DNA of 64,000 nt from Lichenibacterium dinghuense (GCF_021730615.1 NZ_JAJLMN010000001.1:2801501-2865500), one strand, 5' to 3'. Positions 30,000 through 39,188 are shown, numbered from the stretch's first letter. Notes: generated from the letters alone by a model not told the origin. Numbers and translations: made by a program.

Positions 30000-30481
30000 G
30001 CGCGCAGCTCCGCCAGCGCGGCGTCGAGCGCGGCGGCGTCCGGGAAGGCCGCGGGCTCGCCGTCGACCAGCGCCGCGGGGCCGCTCGCGCAGAGGCCGAG
30101 GCAGAAGACCGGCTCCAGCGTCACGGCGCCGTCCGCGGTGGTGCCGTGCCAGCCGACGCCGAGGCGCCGCATGGCGTGCTCGGCCAGCGCGACGGCGCCG
30201 GTGGCCTGGCAGGCCTCGGCGCGGCACAGCTTGACGGTGTGCCGGCCGGGGGGCGAGCGGCGGAAGTCGTGGTAGAAGGTCACCACCCCGTGCACCTCGG
30301 CCCGCGACAGGTTGAGCGCCTCGGCGACGATCGGCACCGCCGCCTCGGGCACGTGGCCGAAGCGCTCCTGCAGGGCGTGCAGCATCGGCAGGGCGGCCCC
30401 ATCGAGGCCCGCGTGGCCGGCCACCACGGCCTCGGCCTCGGCGGGGTCCCAGGGGCGATGCGGCGGGGGCGCGAGCGACAT
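29996..30481 (-). CDS. fdsG: NAD-dependent formate dehydrogenase, gamma subunit (NuoE-like)
   Basis: 161 residues with the thioredoxin-like 2Fe-2S fold: VVTFYHDFRRSPPGRH, then ligands in LCRAEACQATG and VFCLGLCASGPAAL. It is the first gene of the fdsGBAD operon. A Met at 30496 would add five residues; neither start has a strong ribosome site, and 30481 is taken because MSLAPPP is closer to related N-termini. Confidence 0.93.
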   Translation of the reverse strand: MSLAPPPHRPWDPAEAEAVVAGHAGLDGAALPMLHALQERFGHVPEAAVPIVAEALNLSRAEVHGVVTFYHDFRRSPPGRHTVKLCRAEACQATGAVALAEHAMRRLGVGWHGTTADGAVTLEPVFCLGLCASGPAALVDGEPAAFPDAAALDAALAELRA

Positions 30482-30563
30482 GGTGGCGGGTCTCATCCTG
30501 GGGCGTCGGGTGGCGCCGCGGCGTAGGGGGAGGGCCCGGCCGGGGGAGCGGCCGGGCGCCGCG

Positions 30564-31748
30564 TCAGGCCGCCAGCAGGCCGTGGGGGTCCAGCACGAAC
30601 TTCTTGGCGGCCCCGTCGTCGAAGGACTTGTAGCCCTCCGCGGCCTGCTCCAGCGGGATCACGGTGGCGTTGACGACCTCCGCGATCGGCAGCCGGTCGT
30701 GCAGGATCGCCTGCATGAGCTGGCGGTTGTAGCGCAGCGTCGGGGTCTGGCCGGTGTGGAAGGACTGGCTCTTCGCCCAGCCCTGGCCGAAGCGCAGCGA
30801 CAGGTTGCCAGTCCTCGCGCCTTCCTCGACGGCGCCGGGGTCCTCGGTGACGTAGAGGCCGGGGATGCCGATGGAGCCGGCGGCCCGCGTCAGCGCCATG
30901 GCCTGGTTCAGCACCACGGCCGGCTGCTCGCCGCCCGCGTGGCCGCGCGCCTCGAAGCCCACGCAGTCGATGAAGCTGTCGACCTCCGGCCGCCCGACCA
31001 CCGCTTCGACCATCTCGCCGAGCCTGTCGTGCTTGGACAGGTCCACCGGCGTGAAGCCCACCTTGGCGGCATGCGCGAGCCGGTCGGCGTTGAAGTCGCC
31101 GATCATCACCACCGCGGCGCCGAGGATGCGCGCGGAGGCGGCGGCCGCGAGGCCCACCGGCCCGGCGCCCGCGACGTAGACCGTGGAGCCGACGCCCACC
31201 TTGGCCGTGACGGCGCCGTGGAAGCCCGTCGGCAGGATGTCGCTGAGCATGGTCAGGTCGCGGATCTTGCTCATCGCCTGCGCCTTGTCGGGGAAGCGCA
31301 GCAGGTTGAAGTCCGCGTAGGGGATCATGACGTAGCGGGCCTGCCCGCCGATCCAGCCGCCCATGTCGACGTAGCCGTAGGCGCCGCCCGGCCGCGCCGG
31401 GTTCACCGTCAGGCACACGCCCGTGTTCTGCTCGCGGCAGCACTGGCAGCGCCCGCAGGCGACGTTGAAGGGCACGGACACGAGGTCGCCCTTGGCCACC
31501 ATCTCGACGTCGGCGCCGACCTCGATGACCTCGCCGGTGATCTCGTGCCCGAGCACGAGGCCTTGCTGCGCCGTGGTGCGCCCGCGCACCATGTGCTGGT
31601 CCGACCCGCAGATGTTGGTGGACACGACCTTGAGGATGGCCGCGTGGGTGATCAGCCGCCCGTCGGGCGTTTCCATCTTGGGATCGTCGATCGACTGCAC
31701 CTCGACCTTGTCCCGGCCCAGATACACGACGCCGCGATTGTCGCCCAT
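30564..31748 (-). CDS. fdhA: Glutathione-independent formaldehyde dehydrogenase (zinc, NAD)
   Basis: 394 residues, closely like Pseudomonas putida FDH: catalytic zinc site TNICGSDQHMVRGR and LGHEITGEV, structural zinc site CGRCQCCREQNTGVC, and Rossmann motif VAGAGPVGLAAAA. It oxidises formaldehyde to formate with tightly bound NAD. Set between gbcAB and fdsGBAD on the same strand, it links the formaldehyde from the betaine monooxygenase to formate oxidation. The start lies just after a run of nine C (31754-31762), which makes a G-rich ribosome site on the mRNA. A dismutase activity is possible, as in close relatives. Confidence 0.92.
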   Translation of the reverse strand: MGDNRGVVYLGRDKVEVQSIDDPKMETPDGRLITHAAILKVVSTNICGSDQHMVRGRTTAQQGLVLGHEITGEVIEVGADVEMVAKGDLVSVPFNVACGRCQCCREQNTGVCLTVNPARPGGAYGYVDMGGWIGGQARYVMIPYADFNLLRFPDKAQAMSKIRDLTMLSDILPTGFHGAVTAKVGVGSTVYVAGAGPVGLAAAASARILGAAVVMIGDFNADRLAHAAKVGFTPVDLSKHDRLGEMVEAVVGRPEVDSFIDCVGFEARGHAGGEQPAVVLNQAMALTRAAGSIGIPGLYVTEDPGAVEEGARTGNLSLRFGQGWAKSQSFHTGQTPTLRYNRQLMQAILHDRLPIAEVVNATVIPLEQAAEGYKSFDDGAAKKFVLDPHGLLAA

Positions 31749-31870
31749 GACATCCCCCCCCCGCTTTGTTTATGCGCGAAGCATGGACCGCTCCGGGGCG
31801 CGGGCCTGTCCTCCTTGCGACCCGTATTGGCGAAACATCGCTGGCGGCGTCGATCCCGCGCCGGGCCGCC

Positions 31871-32959
31871 TCAGCGGTCGACGACGAGGTCGCTCGTCGG
31901 GCGGGAGCAGCAGAGCAGGACCAGGCCCTGGCTGACCTCGCGCGGCCGGATGCCGCCGGCCGCCTTCATGTCGACGGTGCCCGACACGAGCTTGCTCTTG
32001 CAGGTCCCGCACACGCCCTGCCGGCAGCTCGACGGCAGGCGCATGCCGCCCTTGCGGGCGGCCGACAGCACGGTGTCGTCGGCCGCGCAGTCGACCGTCA
32101 TGCCGCTCTTGCTGAAGTGGACGCGGAACCCCGCCGCGGGCGCGGGCGCCGCGATGGGCTCCGCCGCCTCGACGGCCTCGGCGACCGCGGGCTCGTCCTT
32201 CGCGAGCGTCTCGAAGGAGAAGCTTTCCTGGTGGTAGCGGGCCATGGGGAAGCCCGCCCCCTCCAGCATGGCCCGCACGCCGGCCATGTAGCCGTTGGGG
32301 CCGCAGGTGAAGGCCGCGCGCTCGCGGAAGTCCGGGCAGGCCTCGGCGAGGATCTCCAGGGTCAGGCGGCCGCGGGGCCCGGACCAGGCCTCGCCGCCGT
32401 CCGCCTCGCAGACCGCGACGGTGCGGACCCCGCGGTTCAGGCGGCCGAAATAGTCGAGCTCCGCCCGGAACACGATGTCGGCCGGCGTGCGCGCGCTGTG
32501 GAAGAACACGATGTCGGCCTCGGCGGCCTCGTCGAGGGTCGCCCGCGCCATCGACATCAGGGGCGTGATGCCGCTGCCCGCCGTCAGGTAGAGGAGCTTG
32601 GGCGCGGGCGCGGCCTCGCGCACGAACTCGCCCATCGGCCCCGTGGCGGGGAGCGGCATGCCGGGGCGCAGGTTGTCGTGCAGCCAGTTCGAGACCGGGC
32701 CGCCGGGCACGCGCTTGACCGTGATGGACACGAGGTCGGGGCGCGTGGGCGTCGAGGACAGCGTGTAGCACCGGTTGTAGGTGGCGCCGCCGGCCGTCAC
32801 CTCGATCGTGATGAACTGGCCCGCCCGGTAGGCGAAGCGCCGCGGCGCGGGCGCCGACAGCACGAAGGTGGACACGTCGGCGGTTTCGCGCCGCACGGCC
32901 CGGCACACGAGGGCCTCGTGTTCGCCGGGGTTCCAGGTCGGGGGAGGGAGGTCGCTCAC
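31871..32959 (-). CDS. gbcB: Glycine betaine monooxygenase, reductase component
   Basis: 362 residues from a GTG start in a GTGA overlap with gbcA. Domains: an FAD-binding ferredoxin-reductase barrel (AYRAGQFITIEV, CYTLSSTPTR), an NAD-binding domain (YLTAGSGITPLMSM, FTCGPNGYM) and a C-terminal plant-type 2Fe-2S domain (SSCRQGVCGTCKSK and a final Cys in LLCCSRP). It feeds electrons from NAD(P)H to the Rieske oxygenase GbcA. The pairing with gbcA and the formaldehyde/formate genes supports betaine over other Rieske partners such as carnitine or stachydrine. Confidence 0.88.
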   Translation of the reverse strand: MSDLPPPTWNPGEHEALVCRAVRRETADVSTFVLSAPAPRRFAYRAGQFITIEVTAGGATYNRCYTLSSTPTRPDLVSITVKRVPGGPVSNWLHDNLRPGMPLPATGPMGEFVREAAPAPKLLYLTAGSGITPLMSMARATLDEAAEADIVFFHSARTPADIVFRAELDYFGRLNRGVRTVAVCEADGGEAWSGPRGRLTLEILAEACPDFRERAAFTCGPNGYMAGVRAMLEGAGFPMARYHQESFSFETLAKDEPAVAEAVEAAEPIAAPAPAAGFRVHFSKSGMTVDCAADDTVLSAARKGGMRLPSSCRQGVCGTCKSKLVSGTVDMKAAGGIRPREVSQGLVLLCCSRPTSDLVVDR

Positions 32960-34197
32960 GCGTCCAGCCCCGCCTTGAGGCGGCTCACGTACCAGGTCTG
33001 GAACTTCTCGACGAGCTCCTCGGTGTAGGGCGAGTAGGGGCCGGGCTCGTAGGCCGTGCTCTTGACCCCCTTCTGGGTCATCTCGACGAGGTCGGCGTCC
33101 TGGCGGTTGGTGGCCGTCCACACGGCCGTGAGGCGGTCGACGTCGTAGTCGACGCCCTCGACCGCGTCCCGGTGGACCAGCCACTTGGTGCGCACCAGCG
33201 TCCGCTCCGGGGACAGCGGCAGCGCCATGAAGACCACGATGTGGTCGGCCATGAAGTGGTGCCAGCTGTTGGGCTGCGTCCAGAAGGACAGGCCGCCGGA
33301 GCGCGCGTCCTTGAGCTGGCCGAGCGGCTTGGCGCAGGCCGCCCGGGTGTCGAGGGTCTGGCTTTCGCCGTGGCGGTCGATGGGCAGGCGCTCGCAGCGG
33401 AAGCCGGTCACGTCGTTGAGCCGCTCGACGTTGCGCGAGGGCAGGCCGGCCGCCTCCCACGCGGTCTGCCGCTCAAGCACCATCGTGTCATAGCGCTCGA
33501 GCTCGGCTCGCTCGTCCTCGTCCATGTTCTCCGGCGCGAAGCCGAAGCCGTAGGCGAACAGCGAGGTGGTGAGCTCGGGATGGTTGGCGCCGCAGTGGTA
33601 GCACTCGCGGTTGTTCTCCATGGTGAGCTTCCAGTTCCCCTCCTCGATAAGGTCGACCGTGTGGGCCACCTTGGCGTTGGCGAGGTCGTGCGGCGCCAGG
33701 TAGGGCGTCATCACCGCGGACAGGGTGTCGACGTCCGCCGGCGGCTGCTCGGCCAGGCAGATGAACAGGAGCCCCCCGACAGACCGCAGGTGGACGGGCT
33801 TCAGGCTCCGGCACTTGGGGTCGAAGTCGGCCGCCATGTGGTCGGCGTGGACGAGGCTGCCGGTCAGGTCGTAGGCCCAGGCGTGGTAGCGGCACACCAG
33901 ATTCCCGACGTTGGACTTGCCTTCGGGCACCAGGCGGGCGCCGCGATGGCGGCACACGTTGTGGAAGGCGCGGACCTCCATGTCGTCGTCGCGCACGATC
34001 AGCACGGAGGTGTCGCCGAACTCGACCGTCACGACGTCGCCCGCATCCGGCACGTCGGCCTCGACGCCGGCGCAGATCCAGTGCTGCCCGAAGATGAACT
34101 TCATGTCGGCGTCGAACACGTCCTGGGACGTGTAGAATTCCCGCGCCAGGCTGTGCATGGGGATGCGATCGCGGAGGAGCTTCTTCAAGGATTCCAT
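32956..34197 (-). CDS. gbcA: Glycine betaine monooxygenase, Rieske oxygenase component
   Basis: 413 residues. Rieske ligands Cys82, His84 (CRHRGARL) and Cys102, His105 (CRYHAWAY); mononuclear iron His201 and His206 in NNRECYHCGANHPEL. It removes one methyl group from glycine betaine as formaldehyde to give dimethylglycine. An AGGAGG ribosome site sits just upstream of the ATG at 34197. It heads the run gbcA-gbcB-fdhA-fdsGBAD on the minus strand. Closely related enzymes act on stachydrine or carnitine; the dimethylglycine and sarcosine genes in the same island favour betaine. Confidence 0.88.
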   Translation of the reverse strand: MESLKKLLRDRIPMHSLAREFYTSQDVFDADMKFIFGQHWICAGVEADVPDAGDVVTVEFGDTSVLIVRDDDMEVRAFHNVCRHRGARLVPEGKSNVGNLVCRYHAWAYDLTGSLVHADHMAADFDPKCRSLKPVHLRSVGGLLFICLAEQPPADVDTLSAVMTPYLAPHDLANAKVAHTVDLIEEGNWKLTMENNRECYHCGANHPELTTSLFAYGFGFAPENMDEDERAELERYDTMVLERQTAWEAAGLPSRNVERLNDVTGFRCERLPIDRHGESQTLDTRAACAKPLGQLKDARSGGLSFWTQPNSWHHFMADHIVVFMALPLSPERTLVRTKWLVHRDAVEGVDYDVDRLTAVWTATNRQDADLVEMTQKGVKSTAYEPGPYSPYTEELVEKFQTWYVSRLKAGLDA

Positions 34198-34415
34198 CTC
34201 GTCCTCCTGTCCTCTGACCGAGCAGGGACTGTGCGGAACAGGTGCCACGGCGGGGGGCGCCCGACTTGCAGGGAAGCGGCAGCGACCCCACCGGAGGCGA
34301 CATCGCCCCTCGCGCCGACGTCGGGCGGCCACGCGATCGGGGGACCGGCACCGTCGCACCCCCTGGAGCGGTGCAGCTCAGGCGGGCCACCGACGCGATG
34401 GTCGCCGCCGGCGGC

Positions 34416-35630
34416 TCAGCCTCCCCGCTCCAGCGCGCGCACCAGCGCCGCGGTCGGGTTGCCGTCCGGCACGAGGCCGACCCGCTTCTGCGCCTCGCGG
34501 ATCGCGTCCCGCAGGGTGAGGCTGATGCGCCCGGTGCGGTCGTCGACCGGCAGGCCGAGCGCGGCGAGGCGCGCCTGCAGCGCGATCCGGTCGTCGCGGC
34601 CGATCGGCGCCGCGGTGGGCCAGGCGGCCGCGACCGGCGGGCCGCCCGCCATCCGGTCCGCCAGGGTGCCGACCGCCAGCACGTAGCTGTCCGACGAGTT
34701 GTAGGTCTTGATGACGGAGAAGTTCGTCGTCACCAGGAAGGCCGGGCCGGGCGAGCCGGCCGGGAAATACAGGATGCCGGTCCCGTCCCCCGGCAGGGCG
34801 TCCCCGTCGGCGCGCACGACGCCCCGCGCCGCCCAAGCCGGGAAGGGCGCGCGCGACGCGGCGCCGAGGTCGAAATCGTCCGGCAGCCGCACCTCGAAGC
34901 CCCAGGGCTGGCCCGGCGTCCAGCCCTGCTCGTGCAGGAAGTCGGCGATGGAGGCCAGCGCGTCCGGCGCGTCGCCCCAGATGTCGCGGCGGCCGTCGCC
35001 GTGCCAGTCGACCGCGTATTTCAGGAAGCTCGACGGCATGAACTGCGGCTGGCCCATGGCGCCCGCCCAGGAGCCGCGCAGCGCGTCGCGCGGCGCTTCC
35101 CCGCGCTGCAGGATGTCCAGCGCCGCCAGCAGCTCGTCCCGGTAGAGATCGGCGCGGTAGCCCATGGCGCCCAGCGTCGCCATGGAGCGGATCACGTCCT
35201 TGGCGCCCGGCGCGGCGCCGTAGTTGGTTTCCAGCCCCCAGATCGCGACCAGGATCGGGCCCGGCACGCCGAAGCGACGCTCGATCGCGGCGAGGTCGTC
35301 GCTGTACTTCGCCAGCAGCGCCCGCCCTTCCGCGACGCGCGCCGGCGTCACCGCCGCGGCGAGGTAGGCGCCGGTCGGCTTGTTGAGCTCGGCCTGGCGC
35401 CGCGTCAGGGCCGCGACGGCCGGATCGGGCGCGACCCCGGCGAAGGCCGCGTCGAAGGTGGCCGGGGTGACGCCGCGCGCCGCAGCGGCGGGCCTCAGCG
35501 ACGCCACGAAGGCGGCGAGCGCGGCCGGGGAGGGGGGCTGCGGCGCGGGCTCGGCGGCCGCGGGAAGCGCCAGGAGCAGGGTCAGCGCCGGCCCGGACAG
35601 AGCGCGGGCCATCATCGGCGGCCATTGCAT
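34416..35630 (-). CDS. Lytic murein transglycosylase, MltB family
   Basis: 404 residues: a signal peptide (1 to about 22, ending PAAAEPA), an SLT_2 catalytic domain (about 30-320) with the catalytic Glu in VAIWGLETNYGAAPG and GSWAGAMGQPQFMPSSFLKYA, and a C-terminal peptidoglycan-binding domain (about 340-400, LQARLAALGLPVDDRTG). It cleaves glycan strands in the periplasm with formation of 1,6-anhydro-muramic ends. The start at 35630 gives the signal peptide and has AGGA at proper spacing. It sits 218 bp upstream of gbcA on the same strand but is unrelated in function. Confidence 0.93.
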   Translation of the reverse strand: MQWPPMMARALSGPALTLLLALPAAAEPAPQPPSPAALAAFVASLRPAAAARGVTPATFDAAFAGVAPDPAVAALTRRQAELNKPTGAYLAAAVTPARVAEGRALLAKYSDDLAAIERRFGVPGPILVAIWGLETNYGAAPGAKDVIRSMATLGAMGYRADLYRDELLAALDILQRGEAPRDALRGSWAGAMGQPQFMPSSFLKYAVDWHGDGRRDIWGDAPDALASIADFLHEQGWTPGQPWGFEVRLPDDFDLGAASRAPFPAWAARGVVRADGDALPGDGTGILYFPAGSPGPAFLVTTNFSVIKTYNSSDSYVLAVGTLADRMAGGPPVAAAWPTAAPIGRDDRIALQARLAALGLPVDDRTGRISLTLRDAIREAQKRVGLVPDGNPTAALVRALERGG

Positions 35631-35760
35631 CGTCGATCCTCCCGCGATCGCGCCCGGCCTTGGACCGGGGCGCTCCGCGTGCGATGCTGCGAAGCGGTGC
35701 GCCGATGCCGGGCGAGGCGGTCCTACCTCGCCGGCGACCGCCTGGCCATCAGGAGACACG

Positions 35761-36042
35761 ATGGTTTCCGCTTTCATGCAGCCTTCCGAAGCCGCCGTCG
35801 GGCCGGCGGCCCCCGACCTCATCGCCCGCGTCGAAGGACTCATGGGCGGGCGTCCGGTCATCCGGGGCACGCGGATCACGGTGGCCTCCGTGAAGGGGCG
35901 CGTCGCCGGCGGCGACAGCCTCGTCGACCTGATGGCGGACTATCCCGAGGTGACGCGGGAAGCCTTCGAGGCGGCGATCGCCTACGACGACGGAGCCGCC
36001 GCGGCCCGCCCCATCCGCGGTGGCGCGCGGCGGGACGTGTGA
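35761..36042 (+). CDS. DUF433 antitoxin-like protein
   Basis: 93 residues; MGGRPVIRGTRITVASVKGRV followed by LVDLMADYPEVTREAFEAAI is the DUF433 pattern, a small winged-helix-type family that pairs with PIN-like toxins. A clear AGGAG precedes the ATG. The stop overlaps the GTG of the next gene (GTGA), so the pair is co-translated. It should neutralise and autoregulate with its partner (family knowledge). Confidence 0.85.
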   Translation: MVSAFMQPSEAAVGPAAPDLIARVEGLMGGRPVIRGTRITVASVKGRVAGGDSLVDLMADYPEVTREAFEAAIAYDDGAAAARPIRGGARRDV

Positions 36043-36416
36043 GGTTCTTCATCGACGAGTGCATCTCGCCGTCCCTGGTCCGCGACCTCCACGACCTCGG
36101 ATACGACGCCGTCCACCCGCGAGATCTCGGGCGGCTCGGTGAGGCGGACCACACGATCTTCGCCCGCGCGATTCACGAAGACCGCATCGTCGTCACCGAG
36201 AATGCGGACGACTTCCGCGACCTCGCGGCGCGGGTGGACGTCCATCCCGGCATCATCGTGCTGCCGTCGGTCGCGCGGGTCGAAGCACGCCGGCTCATGG
36301 GCGAGGTCGTCGCCTGCCTCACCGCCCAGGACGACGTGCGGGCCGCCGACCTCATGGTCAATGCCGTGCTGACCATCGACGGCGATGGGCGGATCACGAT
36401 CGAGCCCCTGCCGTAA
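36039..36416 (+). CDS. DUF5615 PIN-like toxin
   Basis: 125 residues from GTG (36039). It begins RFFIDECISPSLVRDL, with the PIN-like acidic residue in the first strand, and continues DHTIFARAIHEDRIVVTENADDFRDLA, the DUF5615 signature with further acidic residues, then HPGIIVLPS. This family is predicted to be a metal-dependent RNase toxin. It forms a type II toxin-antitoxin pair with the DUF433 protein; the length is at the normal upper end and the key residues are intact, so the pair is probably functional. Confidence 0.83.
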   Translation: MRFFIDECISPSLVRDLHDLGYDAVHPRDLGRLGEADHTIFARAIHEDRIVVTENADDFRDLAARVDVHPGIIVLPSVARVEARRLMGEVVACLTAQDDVRAADLMVNAVLTIDGDGRITIEPLP

Positions 36417-36434
36417 AGGAGGATCACGCGACAG

Positions 36435-37082
36435 ATGGCGGACGCCGTCCTCCTGCTCCACGGCATAGCGCGCACCTCGGCGTCGATGCGCGCGCTGCAG
36501 CGCGCCCTCGAGGCGGCCGGCTATCCCGTGCTGAACCTCGACTACCGCAGCCGCCGCCTGCCGCTGGCCGACCTCGCCGAGGCGATCCACCCCGCGGTGT
36601 CGCGCTTCGCGGCGGCGACCGAGGGGGCGCTGCACGTCGCGGCGCATTCCATGGGCGGCCTGCTGGCGCGCGTCTACCTCGCCCGCCACCGCCCGGCGCG
36701 GCTCGGCCGCACCGTGATGCTGGGAACGCCCAACAACGGCAGCGAGGTCGCGGACTTCCTGCGCGGCTGGCCGCCCTACCGCCTCGTCTTCGGGCCGGCG
36801 GGGCAGCAACTCGTCACGGGGCAGACGGTTGAGCTGAAGGCCGCGCTCGGCGCAGTCGACTACGAGCTCGGCATCCTGGCCGGGGACCGGCCGCTCAACC
36901 CGTTCGCCGCGGCGCTGCTGCTGCCGGGGCCGAACGACGGCAAGGTGACGGTGGCGAGCACGCGGCTGGCCGGCATGGCCGACCACCGGGTGATCCACAC
37001 GTCGCACACGCGGCTCGCCTCGCATCCGGAGGCGATCGCCGCCGCGCTGCGGTTCCTGCGCGACGGGTCCTTCGGCGCGTGA
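36435..37082 (+). CDS. Alpha/beta hydrolase, lipase-like
   Basis: 215 residues with the oxyanion motif LLLHGIARTSASM, nucleophile Ser72 in AAHSMGGLLAR, and likely acid and base in GPNDGKVTV and SHTRLASHP. TPNNGSEVADFL is typical of the small PGAP1/lipase-like group. No signal peptide, so cytoplasmic. It follows the toxin gene by 18 bp on the same strand with AAGGAGG near the junction. The substrate is unknown; esters are likely. Confidence 0.8.
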   Translation: MADAVLLLHGIARTSASMRALQRALEAAGYPVLNLDYRSRRLPLADLAEAIHPAVSRFAAATEGALHVAAHSMGGLLARVYLARHRPARLGRTVMLGTPNNGSEVADFLRGWPPYRLVFGPAGQQLVTGQTVELKAALGAVDYELGILAGDRPLNPFAAALLLPGPNDGKVTVASTRLAGMADHRVIHTSHTRLASHPEAIAAALRFLRDGSFGA

Positions 37083-37095
37083 GGGGCGACCCCGC

Positions 37096-37665
37096 TCAGC
37101 GCGGGGCGCGCTTGGCGAGGATGCGCTGCAGCGTGCGGCGGTGCATGTTGAGGCGGCGGGCCGTCTCCGACACGTTGCGGCCGCACAGCTCGTAGATGCG
37201 CTGGATGTGCTCCCAGCGGACCCGGTCGGCCGACATCGGGTTCTCGGGCACCTCGGCCTTGTCGTGGCGCAGCGCCATCAGGGCGCCGTAGATCTCGTCG
37301 GCGTCGGCCGGCTTGGCGAGGTAGTCGAAGGCGCCGAGCTTCACCGCGGTGACGGCCGTGACGATGTTGCCGTAGCCGGTGAGGATGATGGCGCGCGCGT
37401 CGGGGCGCTTGTTCTTCAGCTCCGACATGACGTCGAGGCCGTTGCCGTCGGCGAGGCGCATGTCGATCACGGCGTAGGCGGGCGGGCTCTTCTCGATGGC
37501 GCTGAGGCCCTCGGCGACGGACTCCGCCGCCTCGACCTGGAAGCCGCGGCTCGCCATGGCGCGGGTGAGGCGGGTCAGGAAGGGCTTGTCGTCGTCGACG
37601 ATGAGCAGCGAGCCATCCCCGTGCAGGACCTGGGCGGCGTCGGCGGAGGTGGGTTGCAGGCTCAT
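37096..37665 (-). CDS. Redox response regulator ActR/RegA
   Basis: 189 residues: receiver domain with phospho-acceptor Asp68 (AVIDMRLADGNG), the Thr and Lys switch residues (LTGYGN, AKPADA), a Pro-containing linker and a Fis-type helix-turn-helix at the end (GRNVSETARRLNMHRRTLQR). The DNA-binding part is that of ActR/RegA/PrrA, nearly invariant in Alphaproteobacteria. It controls respiration, carbon and nitrogen fixation genes in response to redox state. It is downstream of the cognate kinase, 137 bp away. Confidence 0.93.
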   Translation of the reverse strand: MSLQPTSADAAQVLHGDGSLLIVDDDKPFLTRLTRAMASRGFQVEAAESVAEGLSAIEKSPPAYAVIDMRLADGNGLDVMSELKNKRPDARAIILTGYGNIVTAVTAVKLGAFDYLAKPADADEIYGALMALRHDKAEVPENPMSADRVRWEHIQRIYELCGRNVSETARRLNMHRRTLQRILAKRAPR

Positions 37666-37802
37666 GCGCGTGTGTCCCGTGCTGGTGAGGCCTCGGGCGG
37701 GACGCGGGCGGCGCCCCCCTCCCGCGGGAGCAGGGGCCCGTCGCGTCGGGCGGGCCAGGCGTGTCGGCGATGAACGCCGGTTCAGCCTAGATGGGTCCGC
37801 GG

Positions 37803-39188
37803 TCAGAACAAACCAGGGGCACGAGGGCCTTTCTGCCGCTTGGGCCCGTTCGGCTTCGCGCGCGCGAGGCCGCGCTCGAACACGTCGCGCGGCCAGGTCA
37901 CCGTCACCACGGCGCCGGTCTCGGGGGCGGAAGCGTTGGATGTCGCCACCAGCGCGCCCGAGCGCTCCAGCAGCGTCTTGGCGATGAACAGCCCGAGGCC
38001 CAGGCCCGAGTCGGTCGCCGACTTGGCCCGGCCCCCGGCCCGGCGCGTCGTGACGTAGGGCTCGCCGAGCTTCGACAGGATCTCGGCCGCGAAGCCCGGC
38101 CCGTCGTCGCGCACCGTCACGGACACGATGTCGGGCGTCCAATGGGCATCGATCTGCACGCGGTGGCGGGCGAAATCGACGGCGTTCTCGACGAGGTTGC
38201 CGAGGCCGTACAGGATCGCGGGGTTGCGGGCGCAGACGGGCTCCTCGTCGAAGCCGATCGGCGTCACCGTCACGGCCACGTCGAAGTTGCGCTGCGGCCC
38301 GGCCACGTCCTCGACGAGGTGGCTCAGCGTCATCTCGCCGAGCGGCCCGGCGTCCTCGGTGCCGAGCGAGGTCAGCTTGCCCAGGATGGCGCGGCAGCGC
38401 TGCGCTTCCTGGTCGAGCAGGCGGATGTCGTCGGCGATCTGGGCCACGTCGATCGTCGCGCCCGCCTTGGCCACCAGCCCCAGCATCTCGCGCACCACCA
38501 GCGTGATGGTGGCGAGCGGCGTGCCGAGCTCGTGGGCGGCGGCCGCGGCGAGCCCGTCGAGCTGCGTCAGGTGCTGCTCGCGCGCCAGCACGAGCTCGGT
38601 GGCGGCCAGCGCGTCCGACAGCTGGCGCGCTTCCTCGGCCACGCGCGACGCGTAGACGCCGATGAAGCCCACCCCCATCACCACCGCGCACCAGATGCCG
38701 GCGGAGAACAGCACCGGCAGGCGCATCTCCTCGCCGGGGTGCCAGGGCAGGGGCTCGTGCCATCGCACCAGGAAGGTCGCCGCCACCACGGCGAGGCCGC
38801 CGAGCAGCACGGTGCGCGAGGGCGGCAGCGACGCCGCCGAGATCATCACCGGCGCCAGGAACAGCATGGAGAAGGGGTTTTCGAGCCCGCCCGTGAGGTA
38901 GAGCAGGGCGGACAGCTGCAGGAGGTCGTAGGCCAGCAGCGCCGTGGCGGCGCGGTCGTTCAGGCGATGGGTGAGGGGATAGTGGAACCTGAGCCAGGTG
39001 TTGCAGACCACGGACAGGGCGATCACGCCGAGGCAGGCCATCAGCGGCAGCGGGAAGCCCAGCGCGAAATGGGTGAACAGCACGGCCCCGGCCTGGCCCG
39101 TCAGGGCGAGCCAGCGCAGGCGCGACAGCGTGTTGACGCGGAGCCGCCGCGCCGGCCGTCCGAGGTCGATGTCGATCATGTTGGGCAT
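37803..39188 (-). CDS. Redox sensor histidine kinase ActS/RegB
   Basis: 461 residues from the ATG at 39188. Six membrane segments in the first 180 residues, the quinone-sensing motif GGLENPF (100-106), the H-box AAAHELGTPLATI with His219, and the redox-active Cys265 in QEAQRCRAIL, at the same number as in Rhodobacter RegB. N, G1 and G2 boxes (NLVENAVDF, DDGPGF, GLGLGLF) are intact. It phosphorylates ActR under reducing conditions. A TTG at 39218 would extend the N-terminus by 10 residues. No SenC/PrrC gene stands beside it, unlike in Rhodobacter. Confidence 0.92.
   Translation of the reverse strand: MPNMIDIDLGRPARRLRVNTLSRLRWLALTGQAGAVLFTHFALGFPLPLMACLGVIALSVVCNTWLRFHYPLTHRLNDRAATALLAYDLLQLSALLYLTGGLENPFSMLFLAPVMISAASLPPSRTVLLGGLAVVAATFLVRWHEPLPWHPGEEMRLPVLFSAGIWCAVVMGVGFIGVYASRVAEEARQLSDALAATELVLAREQHLTQLDGLAAAAAHELGTPLATITLVVREMLGLVAKAGATIDVAQIADDIRLLDQEAQRCRAILGKLTSLGTEDAGPLGEMTLSHLVEDVAGPQRNFDVAVTVTPIGFDEEPVCARNPAILYGLGNLVENAVDFARHRVQIDAHWTPDIVSVTVRDDGPGFAAEILSKLGEPYVTTRRAGGRAKSATDSGLGLGLFIAKTLLERSGALVATSNASAPETGAVVTVTWPRDVFERGLARAKPNGPKRQKGPRAPGLF

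Noticed and set aside
37096-38763. Fusion of the response regulator with a long upstream frame
   Set aside because: The extra part is a shadow of the actS gene; ActR starts at 37665 with a normal N-terminus.
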